Shown: positions 52,592 through 61,652, counted from the stretch's first letter. The stretch: DNA of 64,000 bases from Oscillospiraceae bacterium (GCA_015066395.1 SVOL01000004.1:1-64000); one strand, 5' to 3'. Notes: generated by a model from the letters alone, not told the origin. Made by a program: numbers and translations.

Positions 52592-54325
52592 ATGAAACAA
52601 TGGTTTAAATATGTAAAACCGTACCTGCCGTACTTTATAATCGGTCCTTTGTGTATGATAGTCGAGGTCATCGGTGAGGTGCTGATGCCGAAGCTGTTGT
52701 CGATGGTCATCAACGCAGGTACTGCCGAAACGCTGACTGTACCTAACAGCATACTGTATTCGGTGCTAATGGTAGTTGTAGCGGTTTTGATGATGGCAGG
52801 CGGTGTCGGCGGTGCCTATTTCGGTGCCAAAGCATCGGTCAATTTTGCCGCGGATCTGAGAGCTGATGTCTACAAAAAGGTTCAGTCTTTTTCATTTAAA
52901 AATATCGACAAATTCTCTGCAGGCTCGCTGGTAACAAGACTTACCAACGACGTTACCCAGTTGCAGAACTTTGTTAATATGCTGCTTAGAATGGCTCTCC
53001 GTTCACCGGGAATGATGATCGGCGCACTTATAATGGCGATTATGCTCAAACCTAAGCTTTCAACCGTTTTTGCTGTTACCGTTCCGTTGATGCTCATTGC
53101 GGTCTTTTCGCTCATTTTTGCAGGTTTTGCTCGTTTTCAACGTATGCAACAAAAGGTCGATAACCTTAACAATACGGTTCAAGAGGGTGTTACCAATATC
53201 CGTGTTGTAAAATCCTTTGTGCGTGAGGATTTTGAAAATGCGAAGTTCAGAAGATCAAATGCTGATTTAAAGGCCGCAGGAATGTCGGCTATGAATATAA
53301 TGATATTTATGCAGCCGCTGACGACCGTTATTATGAATCTCACTACTTTGGCGGTCATTTGGTTTGGCGGAAACATAGTTATTGCAGGCGAGATGCAGAT
53401 AGGTGACCTTTCGGCTTTCTTGACCTACGTAAACCAGATACTGTTCTCGCTTATGATGGTAACGATGCTGCTTATGACTTCGGCCAGAGCATTGGCTTCG
53501 GCAAGGCGTATTAAAGAGGTGTTAAACGAAGAGGTCGACATTACCGATGAGTCGGCCGGTTTTAAGGATAAAAAGGTAGAGCTAGGTAAGATCGAGTTCC
53601 GCGACGTTACCTACCGTTACTATAAAAACAGCGACGAGCCTGTACTTGACAAGGTTTCGTTGACGATCCTACCTGGTGAGACCGTTGGCATAATCGGTTC
53701 TACGGGTTGCGGTAAAACGACGCTTGTTTCGATGATTCCAAGGCTTTATGATGTCGATGACGGCGAAGTGCTCGTCGATGATGTTAACGTAAAAGATTAT
53801 TCGCTTTATAATCTTCGTGAGGGTGTAAGTATGGTTCTTCAAAAGAACGTACTTTTCAGCGGTACTATTGCTGAGAATCTCCGTTGGGGTGATGAAGCGG
53901 CAACCGAGGATGAGATGAAGGCTGCCGCCGAAAGAGCGCAGGCCGATAAGTTTATTACTTCGTTTACTAACGGTTATGACAGCGACTTAGGTCAAGGCGG
54001 TTCAAACGTTTCGGGCGGACAGAAGCAGAGACTTTGTATTGCCAGAGCGCTTTTGAAGAAGCCGAAGATATTGATTTTGGACGACTCGACCAGTGCGGTC
54101 GATACCGCGACCGAGGCACAGATACGCAAAGCCTTTAAAGAGGATATTCCCGATGCTACCAAGATCATTATCGCACAGCGGATCTCGTCGGTAATTGATG
54201 CTGATAAGATAGTGGTTATTGATGACGGTAAGGTCACGGGTGTCGGTACTCACGATGAGTTGCTTAAAAACAATGACGAGTATCAGGAAATATATTACTC
54301 GCAGACCGATAAGAAGGAGGCTTGA
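52592..54325 (+). CDS. ABC exporter half-transporter with degenerate ATP site
   Basis: The product has 577 residues. Six-helix membrane domain (residues 1-310) and an ATPase domain with Walker A GSTGCGKTT and signature VSGGQKQR. Walker B reads LILDDSTSAVD, with Asp in place of the catalytic Glu, as in the degenerate half of heterodimeric exporters. It pairs with the next gene, whose Walker B is normal. Substrate unknown; such pairs export drugs, lipids or peptides. Confidence 0.92.
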   Translation: MKQWFKYVKPYLPYFIIGPLCMIVEVIGEVLMPKLLSMVINAGTAETLTVPNSILYSVLMVVVAVLMMAGGVGGAYFGAKASVNFAADLRADVYKKVQSFSFKNIDKFSAGSLVTRLTNDVTQLQNFVNMLLRMALRSPGMMIGALIMAIMLKPKLSTVFAVTVPLMLIAVFSLIFAGFARFQRMQQKVDNLNNTVQEGVTNIRVVKSFVREDFENAKFRRSNADLKAAGMSAMNIMIFMQPLTTVIMNLTTLAVIWFGGNIVIAGEMQIGDLSAFLTYVNQILFSLMMVTMLLMTSARALASARRIKEVLNEEVDITDESAGFKDKKVELGKIEFRDVTYRYYKNSDEPVLDKVSLTILPGETVGIIGSTGCGKTTLVSMIPRLYDVDDGEVLVDDVNVKDYSLYNLREGVSMVLQKNVLFSGTIAENLRWGDEAATEDEMKAAAERAQADKFITSFTNGYDSDLGQGGSNVSGGQKQRLCIARALLKKPKILILDDSTSAVDTATEAQIRKAFKEDIPDATKIIIAQRISSVIDADKIVVIDDGKVTGVGTHDELLKNNDEYQEIYYSQTDKKEA

Positions 54326-54331
54326 TTGAAG

Positions 54332-56308
54332 ATGGGAAGAAGCTTACAAGACCTCCAAAGACAGTATAATCAGGTTGCAAAAGACCAAAAAGGCGGAATG
54401 ATGGGTGGACCGGGAAGAGGTCCCGGCGGTCCGGGAAGAGGTCCGAGAGGTTCTGGCGGAAAGCCGAAGAATACCGCTAATACAATAAGGCGGCTTTGGG
54501 GCTATGTTTCAAAGTATAAATTCCGTTTGGTGCTTGTGTTCGTTTGTATGATCCTGAGCACGGTGGCATCTTTGTTCGGTTCGTTTATGCTGTCGCCCAT
54601 AATCAACCGCATTACCAGAGAGGTTGCACCCGGATTGCAGATAGAATATACACCTATCGGTAAGGTCGTTGATAGTGTTATTAATAAAATATGCCAATTA
54701 CCGATATTACAAAAGGTGCCTTTGGGCGATGTTTACGTTTATATTTTAGCCGCGATCGTCATAATGCTTACTATCTACCTAATAAGTATAGCTGTCATCT
54801 ATCTGCAAAGGCGTATAATGCTGACCGTGTCGCAGAATGCTACCGAGGCTATAAGAAACGATCTATACCACAAACTGCTTAAACTGCCGGTAAGATATTT
54901 TGACTCAACACCTACGGGTGAGACCATGAGCCGTTTTACCAATGACGTTGATAATATCGACGTTATGCTCAATAACTCGTTGACTGAAATAGTTTCGGGT
55001 ACGATCACGCTTATCGGAACGTTCACGTTTATGATAACCACTAACGTGTGGTTGACCTTGATAACCCTTTTGTTTATACCGATATTCGCACGTGGCGGTG
55101 CCGCCATCGGTATGAGATCGAGGAAGTATTATTCGGGTCAGCAGGCCGCATTGGGTGCCGTCAACGGTTATATTGAAGAGACGGTCACCGGTCAGAAGGT
55201 GGTCAAGGTCTTTAATCACGAGGACACCTGCGTTGAAGAGTTTAAACTGCTTAACGACGATATGCGCGATAAACAGTTCAAAGCTCAGTTCTTCGGCGGA
55301 ATTATGGGACCTATAATGGGTAATACCAGTCAGATAAGCTATGCCATTACTGTCGGCGTCGGCGGTATTTTAATGGTATTGACTAACAACTTTGGTCCCG
55401 GTGACTTGACCGTTTTCGCCAATTACTCCAAGCAGTTTTCGATGCCTATCAATATGCTCTCTAACCAGATGACGACCGTTTTCTCGGCTTTGGCAGGTGC
55501 GGAGCGTGTGTTCGGCATTATGGATAAGGAACCCGAGGCTCCCAATAGGCCTAACGCCGTGAAGCCTGATGAAATGAGAGGGTATGTCGAGGTAAAGAAC
55601 GTCACCTTCGGTTATAACCCCGATAAGGTTATTTTGAAGAACATTTCTCTTTACGCAAAACCCGGTCAGAAGATAGCCTTTGTCGGCTCGACCGGAGCAG
55701 GTAAGACCACTATTACCAACCTGCTCAACCGTTTTTACGATATTGATGAAGGCAGTATTACCGTTGACGGTGTCGATATCAGGGATATCGACCGCGATAC
55801 TTTAAGACAGAATATCGCTATGGTCTTGCAGGACACACATCTCTTCAGCGGTACTATTATGGAAAATATCCGCTACGGCAGACCCGATGCTACCGATGAA
55901 GAGGTGATCGCCGCCGCGAAAACTGCCAGCGCACACAGCTTTATTATGCGACTGTCCGACGGCTACAACACGAAAATCGACGGTGACGGAGCAAATCTCT
56001 CGCAGGGTCAGAGACAGTTACTCAATATTGCCCGTGCCGCGGTTTCCAAAGCGCCGATACTTGTTCTCGACGAGGCAACGAGCTCGGTCGACACAAGGAC
56101 CGAACGCCATATCGAACACGGTATGGACCGATTGATGAAGAACCGCACGACCTTTGTAATTGCACACAGACTGTCCACCGTCAGAAATTCCAATGCTATT
56201 ATGGTGTTAGAGCAGGGTGAGATAATCGAACGCGGAACTCACGATGAACTGTTGGAGTTAAAGGGCAGGTATTACGAGCTTTACACGGGTAAGCGGGAGT
56301 TGGATTAA
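54332..56308 (+). CDS. ABC exporter half-transporter with canonical ATP site
   Basis: The product has 658 residues from ATG 54332; TTG 54326 is an alternative. The N-terminus has a Gly/Pro/Arg-rich run (about residues 22-43) before the membrane domain. ATPase: GSTGAGKTT, signature LSQGQRQ, Walker B LVLDEATSSVD with the catalytic Glu. It forms a heterodimer with the preceding gene product, 6 nt upstream. The Arg/Gly tail is unstructured and common in clostridial members of this group. Confidence 0.92.
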   Translation: MGRSLQDLQRQYNQVAKDQKGGMMGGPGRGPGGPGRGPRGSGGKPKNTANTIRRLWGYVSKYKFRLVLVFVCMILSTVASLFGSFMLSPIINRITREVAPGLQIEYTPIGKVVDSVINKICQLPILQKVPLGDVYVYILAAIVIMLTIYLISIAVIYLQRRIMLTVSQNATEAIRNDLYHKLLKLPVRYFDSTPTGETMSRFTNDVDNIDVMLNNSLTEIVSGTITLIGTFTFMITTNVWLTLITLLFIPIFARGGAAIGMRSRKYYSGQQAALGAVNGYIEETVTGQKVVKVFNHEDTCVEEFKLLNDDMRDKQFKAQFFGGIMGPIMGNTSQISYAITVGVGGILMVLTNNFGPGDLTVFANYSKQFSMPINMLSNQMTTVFSALAGAERVFGIMDKEPEAPNRPNAVKPDEMRGYVEVKNVTFGYNPDKVILKNISLYAKPGQKIAFVGSTGAGKTTITNLLNRFYDIDEGSITVDGVDIRDIDRDTLRQNIAMVLQDTHLFSGTIMENIRYGRPDATDEEVIAAAKTASAHSFIMRLSDGYNTKIDGDGANLSQGQRQLLNIARAAVSKAPILVLDEATSSVDTRTERHIEHGMDRLMKNRTTFVIAHRLSTVRNSNAIMVLEQGEIIERGTHDELLELKGRYYELYTGKRELD

Positions 56309-56401
56309 AAAGTGGATTTTTGTCGGCGTCGGTGTTAAGAAACGCCTCGAACTTTACAAAATTAAGGAAAAACTTGTAAATCTCAATTAAAATAAGTCGA
56401 A

Positions 56402-56421
56402 ACGGCCGTTTAATCGGCCGT
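56402..56421 (+). other. Palindromic hairpin between the ABC genes and gdhA
   Basis: ACGGCCG (56402-56408) with CGGCCGT (56415-56421) around TTTAAT. No T run follows on either strand, so a terminator role is doubtful; it could be an operator before the gdhA promoter. Confidence 0.4.
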
Positions 56422-56465
56422 CCAACTTTATAATGGATTAAAAAAATAAACCGAATAAACAATCG

Positions 56466-56494
56466 TTGACACTAATTCGGATTGGGTGTATAAT
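56466..56494 (+). promoter_or_regulatory. Promoter of gdhA
   Basis: TTGACA (56466-56471), 17 bp, TATAAT (56489-56494): a perfect consensus, suggesting strong expression. Confidence 0.9.
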
Positions 56495-56527
56495 TACTTG
56501 TAATTTAATTTTTGGAGGAGTATATTT

Positions 56528-57880
56528 ATGTTTAAGAGTGAATATCTCAATAAAGTTTACGAAACTGTCCAGAAGCGTAACCCCGGTGAGGTTGAGTTTC
56601 ATCAGACAGTAAAAGAGGTTCTCGAGTCTATTGAGCCCGTTGTTATGGCACATCCCGAGTATGAAAAGCTCGGCATTATCGACAGAATGGTAGAGCCTGA
56701 GAGAACTATCAAGTTCCGCGTTTCCTGGGTAGACGATAACGGTCAGGTTCAGGTCAACCGCGGTTATCGCATTCAGTTTAACTCGGCTATCGGTCCTTAC
56801 AAGGGCGGTCTCCGTTTCCATCCTACCGTTAACGAGAGTATTATTAAGTTCTTGGGCTTTGAGCAGACCTTCAAGAATTCGCTTACCACACTTCCTATGG
56901 GCGGTGGTAAGGGCGGTTCCGACTTCGATCCTCAGGGCAAGTCCGACGGCGAAGTTATGCGTTTCTGCCAGAGCTTTATGACCGAGCTTGCTAAGCACAT
57001 CGGTCCTAACACCGACGTTCCTGCAGGTGACATCGGCGTTGGTGCCCGTGAGGTTGGTTACCTCTACGGTCAGTATAAGAGACTCCAGAACGAGTTTACC
57101 GGTGTTCTTACCGGTAAGGGTATTACATATGGCGGTTCGCTTATCCGTCCCGAGGCTACCGGTTTCGGTGCTGTTTACTATGCAGTAGAAATGCTCAAGC
57201 ATTTCGGTGATGATATCAAGGGCAAGACCTTTGCAGTATCGGGCTTCGGTAATGTTGCTTGGGGTACTGTTAAGAAGATCAACGAGCTCGGCGGTAAGGT
57301 TGTTACCATTTCGGGTCCCGACGGTTACGTTTACGATCCCGACGGCATTGCAACCGAAGAGAAGATCAACTATATGCTCGAAATGCGTGCTTCCTGCCGT
57401 AACAGAGTTGAGGATTATGCTGACAAGTTCGGCGTTCAGTTCTTCAAGGGTCAGAAGCCTTGGGGCACTAAGGTCGACATCATTATGCCTTGCGCAACTC
57501 AGAACGAGGTTGGCATGGAAGAGGCTAAGAAGATCGTCGATAACGGCGTTAAGTACTATGTTGAGGTTTCCAATATGCCTACTACCAATGAAGCAGTTGC
57601 ATATTTGAAGGAGAATGGCGTTATCGTTGCTCCTTCCAAGGCTGTTAATGCCGGCGGCGTTGCAGTTTCGGGTCTCGAAATGAGCCAGAACTCGATGCGT
57701 TACGGTTGGTCCAGCGAGGAAGTTGATGCAAAGCTCCACACCATTATGTCCAACATTTTTGCATCTTCTGTCAAGGCCGCCAATAAGTACGGCTTGGGTG
57801 ATGACCTTGTTGCAGGTGCAAACATTGCAGGCTTCGAGAAGGTTGCTGAAGCAATGGTCGCTCAGGGCGTTGCATACTAA
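56528..57880 (+). CDS. gdhA: NADP-type glutamate dehydrogenase
   Basis: The product has 450 residues, the usual length of the hexameric enzyme. It makes glutamate from 2-oxoglutarate and ammonia. KGGLRFHPTVNESIIKFL and PMGGGKGGSDFDP carry the substrate and catalytic Lys. SGFGNVAWG is the nucleotide fold. Strong promoter, TTGGAGGAG ribosome site and heavy use of preferred codons point to high expression. Cofactor choice is inferred from family resemblance. Confidence 0.95.
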   Translation: MFKSEYLNKVYETVQKRNPGEVEFHQTVKEVLESIEPVVMAHPEYEKLGIIDRMVEPERTIKFRVSWVDDNGQVQVNRGYRIQFNSAIGPYKGGLRFHPTVNESIIKFLGFEQTFKNSLTTLPMGGGKGGSDFDPQGKSDGEVMRFCQSFMTELAKHIGPNTDVPAGDIGVGAREVGYLYGQYKRLQNEFTGVLTGKGITYGGSLIRPEATGFGAVYYAVEMLKHFGDDIKGKTFAVSGFGNVAWGTVKKINELGGKVVTISGPDGYVYDPDGIATEEKINYMLEMRASCRNRVEDYADKFGVQFFKGQKPWGTKVDIIMPCATQNEVGMEEAKKIVDNGVKYYVEVSNMPTTNEAVAYLKENGVIVAPSKAVNAGGVAVSGLEMSQNSMRYGWSSEEVDAKLHTIMSNIFASSVKAANKYGLGDDLVAGANIAGFEKVAEAMVAQGVAY

Positions 57881-57892
57881 TTACATAATTTT

Positions 57893-57918
57893 AAAGCAGG
57901 TCGAAAGACCTGCTTTTT
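57893..57918 (+). terminator. Terminator of gdhA
   Basis: AAAGCAGGTC, loop GAAA, GACCTGC, then TTTTTCTTG. Confidence 0.92.
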
Positions 57919-57928
57919 CTTGTGTTTT

Positions 57929-57970
57929 GCGGTCTAAATTCTTGACAAACTGAGACCGCTGTGCGATAAT
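57929..57970 (+). promoter_or_regulatory. Promoter of galT with palindromic operator candidate
   Basis: TTGACA (57942-57947), 17 bp, GATAAT (57965-57970) with extended TGC. A perfect 7-bp inverted repeat, GCGGTCT (57929-57935) and AGACCGC (57953-57959), brackets the -35 box. The spacer nearly matches that of the pyr operon promoter. Confidence 0.8.
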
Positions 57971-58008
57971 ATTTCCAATAAAGTTTTCCCCTTAAGAGGT
58001 GCAGATCA

Positions 58009-59499
58009 ATGATCTATAATGAAATCAAAAATTTGATCGAATACGCGATTGAAAAGGACCTTTTAACAACCGAGGATAAGGTTTACACCGTCAACCGTGT
58101 TTTAGAGGTTTTAGGTCTCGATGAATATGAAGAACCTGCCGAAGTGACTGAAACCGAACTCGAGGTTATTTTGAAGAATATTCTCGACTTTGCGGTCGAA
58201 AAGGGTCTGATTGACGATAATATCACCGAGCGTGATTTGTTTGATACTAAGATAATGGGTCTTTTACTGCCGAGACCTTCTGAGGTTATAAAGAAATTCT
58301 GGTCGGATTATGAGGCTTCGCCCGAAACGGCTACTGATAACTATTATAAAATGAGTTGTGACAGCGACTATATTCGCCGTTACAGAATCAAAAAGGACCT
58401 TAAATGGGTGACCGATACCGAGTACGGTGCGTTGGATATTACAATCAATCTTTCTAAGCCTGAGAAGGATCCTAAAGCCATCGCCGCCGCTAAAAATGCC
58501 AAGCAGAGTGGATATCCGAAGTGCCTGCTTTGCGTTGAAAATGAGGGTTACGCAGGCCGTTTGAACCACCCTGCAAGACAGAATCACCGTGTTATTCCGA
58601 TGATCATCAATAACACTCCGTGGATGCTGCAGTACAGTCCGTATGTATACTATAATGAGCATTGTATCGTTTTCAATTCTCAGCACACACCTATGGCTAT
58701 TAACCGTGCGACCTTTAAAAAGCTGCTCGATTTTGTAAAGCTGTTTCCGCATTATTTTGTCGGTTCGAATGCCGATCTGCCTATCGTCGGCGGCTCTATT
58801 TTGAGTCACGATCATTTCCAGGGCGGACATTACACCTTTGCTATGGCAAAGGCACCTATCGAGACCAAGTTGAGATTCAGCGGCTTCGCTGATGTTGAGG
58901 CAGGTATCGTCAAGTGGCCGATGTCGGTAATAAGATTGAGAGCTGATGACACCGACCGTCTTATTGAATTGGCTGATAAGATACTGCTTAAATGGCGAGG
59001 ATACACCGACGAGAGTGCGTTTATTTTTGCCGAAACGGAAGGTCAGCCGCACAACACCATTACTCCGATCGCAAGAAACGCTGACGGCAAGTTTGAGTTG
59101 GATTTGGTGCTTAGAAACAACATCACTACCGATGAGCATCCGTTGGGCGTTTACCATCCTCATTCGGAGTTGCACAACATTAAAAAGGAAAACATCGGTC
59201 TTATTGAGGTTATGGGTCTGGCTGTGCTTCCTGCAAGACTTAAAAACGAGATAAAGGTTTTGGGCGAGAAAATAGTTGCAGGCGAGGATCTGCGGGCAGA
59301 TGAAATAACCGCAAAGCATGCTGATTGGGTCGACGGCTTTAAAGCAGATTATACATTCACCGCCGATAATGTTGATGAGATATTGAAGTCCGAGATCGGC
59401 AAAGTGTTCGCCAAGGTTCTTGAGCACGCAGGCGTTTACAAGCGTGATGATAACGGCAAGTCTGCTTTCTTGAGATTTATTGATGCTGTAAACAATTAA
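58009..59499 (+). CDS. galT: UTP-hexose-1-phosphate / UDP-glucose-hexose-1-phosphate uridylyltransferase, type 2
   Basis: The product has 496 residues, the long Firmicutes-type GalT unrelated in length to the E. coli enzyme (about 350). It swaps UMP between UDP-glucose and galactose 1-phosphate. ENEGYAGRLNHPARQNHR and SHDHFQGGHYTFAMA are signatures of this group. galK and galE are not adjacent. Confidence 0.94.
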   Translation: MIYNEIKNLIEYAIEKDLLTTEDKVYTVNRVLEVLGLDEYEEPAEVTETELEVILKNILDFAVEKGLIDDNITERDLFDTKIMGLLLPRPSEVIKKFWSDYEASPETATDNYYKMSCDSDYIRRYRIKKDLKWVTDTEYGALDITINLSKPEKDPKAIAAAKNAKQSGYPKCLLCVENEGYAGRLNHPARQNHRVIPMIINNTPWMLQYSPYVYYNEHCIVFNSQHTPMAINRATFKKLLDFVKLFPHYFVGSNADLPIVGGSILSHDHFQGGHYTFAMAKAPIETKLRFSGFADVEAGIVKWPMSVIRLRADDTDRLIELADKILLKWRGYTDESAFIFAETEGQPHNTITPIARNADGKFELDLVLRNNITTDEHPLGVYHPHSELHNIKKENIGLIEVMGLAVLPARLKNEIKVLGEKIVAGEDLRADEITAKHADWVDGFKADYTFTADNVDEILKSEIGKVFAKVLEHAGVYKRDDNGKSAFLRFIDAVNN

Positions 59500-59503
59500 A
59501 ACT

Positions 59504-59535
59504 AAAACCGCGAAGCATAAAGCTTCGCGGTTTTT
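59504..59535 (+). terminator. Bidirectional terminator after galT
   Basis: AAAACCGCGAAGC with GCTTCGCGGTTTTT between galT and the convergent small gene. Confidence 0.92.
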
Positions 59536-59536
59536 A

Positions 59537-59716
59537 CTAATTCTGCTTTCTTACTATTTTGTACTCATCATCAAGTCTGAAGAACGGGCATTCCTTTGAT
59601 TTAGAGGTGATAAAACGCATATAGTCATCCTCGTCCATCGATGCAAGGCACACGTATTCGTCGCATTCTTCGTCATAAACGTAATAAGAACACATATCGC
59701 AACTGTTAGAGGACAT
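59537..59716 (-). CDS. Small Cys-rich protein (DUF6472-like)
   Basis: The product has 59 residues from ATG 59716, preceded by GGAGCG. A longer open frame upstream runs through the structured element and is not credible. Four Cys (CDMC, one in EYVCLA, one in KECPFF), many acidic residues and the C-terminal YKIVRKQ match a small protein family common in Clostridia, which I recall as DUF6472. The Cys may bind zinc. Function unknown. Confidence 0.8.
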   Translation of the reverse strand: MSSNSCDMCSYYVYDEECDEYVCLASMDEDDYMRFITSKSKECPFFRLDDEYKIVRKQN

Positions 59717-59737
59717 CGTATCACGCTCCTTAAATCG

Positions 59738-59815
59738 GGTTTCACGGTGCGGCCGAAGGCCTTTATGAACGCCTTTGCGTTCTTTTGAAAAATCAAAGAT
59801 TTTTCCCGTGAAACC
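59738..59815 (-). repeat. Structured intergenic element, copy 2
   Basis: A 78-bp element with a 10-bp outer stem (GGTTTCACGG, 59738-59747, with CCGTGAAACC, 59806-59815). It encloses GGCC/GGCC (59751-59761), GAACGC/GCGTTC (59767-59782) and AAAAATC/GATTTTT (59788-59804). The hairpin order is reversed relative to copy 1 (37443-37517), so it is inverted. Stem positions that differ between copies keep their pairing. It too directly adjoins a minus-strand -10 box. Confidence 0.75.
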
Positions 59816-59844
59816 ATTATACTGCACTATTTGGAAATTTTCAA
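59816..59844 (-). promoter_or_regulatory. Promoter of the small Cys-rich gene
   Basis: On the minus strand TTGAAA (59839-59844), 17 bp, TATAAT (59816-59821), flush with the structured element as at nrdR. The divergent gene at 59938 has only a weak candidate (TTGCAG 59873, TAGAAT 59896). Confidence 0.8.
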
Positions 59845-59937
59845 TTATAAATGTATTTAATATATTTTTGTCTTGCAGTTTATTTGAAAATAGTATAGAA
59901 TGAAAATGTAAGAAATTAGGGTTCGGAGGTACTGTCG

Positions 59938-61470
59938 GTGAATAGGTTGAAGAAAATCATCAGCGTCATTATTGTTGCAGTGCTTGTTTTCTGTTTACCT
60001 GTCGCTGTTTCGGCAACGGAAACAGGGGAGTACACCATTTCGCTGTCGGGCAGTATCGACGGCAAAAATTTCGTTGATACTTCTTTTAGATTTAAGGTTG
60101 TTTGCTCTCTGCTGGAAGAAAGCGACGAGGAAAGAATTATTGTTTTTGAAGAAACGGTTACATATAACACCAGCGAAAGAAGCCAATATGACTTTAAAGT
60201 AAGACCTGAGCACGTTGAAAACGGCGGTTATGTGTACGAATTCAAGATGGTCGGTAGCAGTAACCTTGCCGCCGCCGGCGATACGAAAACGGTTACCGTT
60301 TATTTTCTTAAAGACGAGTTCGGTGAGAGCATTGTAAAGGCGTTTGACTCTTCGAAGGCCGATTCGGATATGCCCGAAGAGGAGATATTGGAGTTTCCTT
60401 ATAATATATCCTTCGACTGCAAGACCGGTTCGGTCGTTTCGATCGAAATGGTTGATCCTGAGATCACCAAGGTCTATGACGGAACAGATGCTTTGACGCT
60501 TTCGCCGGAGGACTATCGGTTAACAGGTGTCTCTCCCGAACACGAGGTGTATTTGGAGATAGGACTGGCGAAGTTTAACGCTGTTGATGTTAAAAATGCG
60601 ACTTCGGTCGTGCTTTCCGACTTCACGCTCAAGGGTGCTGATGCCGATAAATATGTTGTAAAAACACAGGTCGTGGAGCATCCTGCACGGATAACTCCGA
60701 GACCGATAACCGTAACGGTAGATAATATTACGATGACAAAGGGCGCTGCTATACCCGAGTTTACATACAAACTCTCCGAGGAGTTGATCCTCGGCAATGA
60801 GGTTTCTGGCAGTCTTTTCTGCCGTGTCGGCGATGCGGTTGGCAATTATACCATAAGCCGCGGTACGTTGGCAATTAATGATAACTACGATATCACTTTC
60901 CGTGAGGGTAAATTAACCGTTACTAATTTCAGCTTTTCGTCTGTTATCGATAAAGCGACCTCGATAAAGGTCTCAGGATACTTGTCTCAGAATGCTAAAC
61001 TTGAGGTAAGTAACCTGTCGCAGTCGGACAATGCCTATAAAGTGCTGAAGTCGAGCGTTTCAACGGGAAGTATAATCAAGGGATATAATATCAGCGTAGA
61101 CGGCGGATATGACGGTCAGTTGGAAGTTGTCATTCCCGTTGCTTCTAAATATGAGGGCAAGGGAATTACGGTGTATCAGCGTTTGAATTCGGGCGGTATC
61201 GCTCGTTATTCTGCAACTGCCAAGAATGGTGAGGTGACTGTCAGCGTTTCGGACGGCACAGCGTTTTTATTGGTGACCGACGAGGAGTCGGAGGAAAGCG
61301 GACTTTCCATCGGTCGACTGCTTTTGATAATACTGGTCGTTTTGCTGTGTGCGATCTTGCTGATCGTGTTGATCGCAGGTGCGATCTTTATCGGCCTTGT
61401 TTACTTCAATAAGACCGACGAACTCCAAAAGATAATGAAGACCTTTAAAAAAGTGTTTAAGAAAAAGTAG
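59938..61470 (+). CDS. Membrane-anchored surface protein with YDG/MBG-type repeats
   Basis: The product has 510 residues, GTG start after GGAGG. A signal peptide (about 1-26, ending AVSA) leads to an N-terminal beta-rich domain (TGEYTISLSGSIDGKNF) like pilin-type domains. Then a YDG domain (TKVYDGTDALTLSPEDYRLT) and an MBG-type repeat (RPITVTVDNITMTKGAAIPE) end near residue 330. A C-terminal domain and one long membrane helix (about 455-490) follow, with a Lys-rich cytoplasmic tail. No LPxTG sorting signal, so it is held by the helix. Role unknown, probably adhesion or envelope related. Confidence 0.82.
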   Translation: MNRLKKIISVIIVAVLVFCLPVAVSATETGEYTISLSGSIDGKNFVDTSFRFKVVCSLLEESDEERIIVFEETVTYNTSERSQYDFKVRPEHVENGGYVYEFKMVGSSNLAAAGDTKTVTVYFLKDEFGESIVKAFDSSKADSDMPEEEILEFPYNISFDCKTGSVVSIEMVDPEITKVYDGTDALTLSPEDYRLTGVSPEHEVYLEIGLAKFNAVDVKNATSVVLSDFTLKGADADKYVVKTQVVEHPARITPRPITVTVDNITMTKGAAIPEFTYKLSEELILGNEVSGSLFCRVGDAVGNYTISRGTLAINDNYDITFREGKLTVTNFSFSSVIDKATSIKVSGYLSQNAKLEVSNLSQSDNAYKVLKSSVSTGSIIKGYNISVDGGYDGQLEVVIPVASKYEGKGITVYQRLNSGGIARYSATAKNGEVTVSVSDGTAFLLVTDEESEESGLSIGRLLLIILVVLLCAILLIVLIAGAIFIGLVYFNKTDELQKIMKTFKKVFKKK

Positions 61471-61476
61471 ATATTT

Positions 61477-61513
61477 AACCCATCCTCTTTGCCAACGGTA
61501 AACCGGATGGGTT
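61477..61513 (+). terminator. Terminator of the surface protein gene
   Basis: AACCCATCC (61477-61485) with GGATGGGTT (61505-61513), followed by GTATTATTAT; loop of 19 nt. Confidence 0.6.
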
Positions 61514-61523
61514 GTATTATTAT

Positions 61524-61562
61524 AAAAAGCCTGATTTGTCTATCCGACAAATCAGGCTTTTT
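61524..61562 (-). terminator. Terminator of tRNA-Leu (bidirectional)
   Basis: A perfect 16-bp stem, AAAAGCCTGATTTGTC (61525-61540) with its complement at 61546-61561. It begins just after the tRNA 3' end on the minus strand, and also works for the plus strand. Confidence 0.9.
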
Positions 61563-61565
61563 ATA

Positions 61566-61652
61566 TGGTGCCGCTGACCGGACTTGAACCGGTACGGTAT
61601 CGCTACCGAGGGATTTTAAGTCCCTTGTGTCTGCCTATTCCACCACAGCGGC
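61566..61652 (-). tRNA. tRNA-Leu (TAA)
   Basis: An 87-nt minus-strand tRNA with long variable arm. Acceptor GCCGCTG/CAGCGGC, anticodon stem AGGGA/TCCCT with loop CTTAAAA (anticodon TAA), variable arm CGGTAGCGATACCG, T-arm ACCGG-TTCAAGT-CCGGT, discriminator A and encoded CCA. Confidence 0.96.

Noticed and set aside
56438-57739. Open frame of 433 residues on the minus strand, opposite gdhA
   Set aside because: Shadow of the highly biased gdhA gene.
58264-59427. Open frame of 387 residues on the minus strand, opposite galT
   Set aside because: It is the shadow of galT: no ribosome site, no recognisable domain, and the plus-strand frame is clearly GalT.
59717-59827. N-terminal extension of the small Cys-rich protein
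   Set aside because: It would translate the structured repeat and start inside the promoter; ATG 59716 has a good ribosome site.
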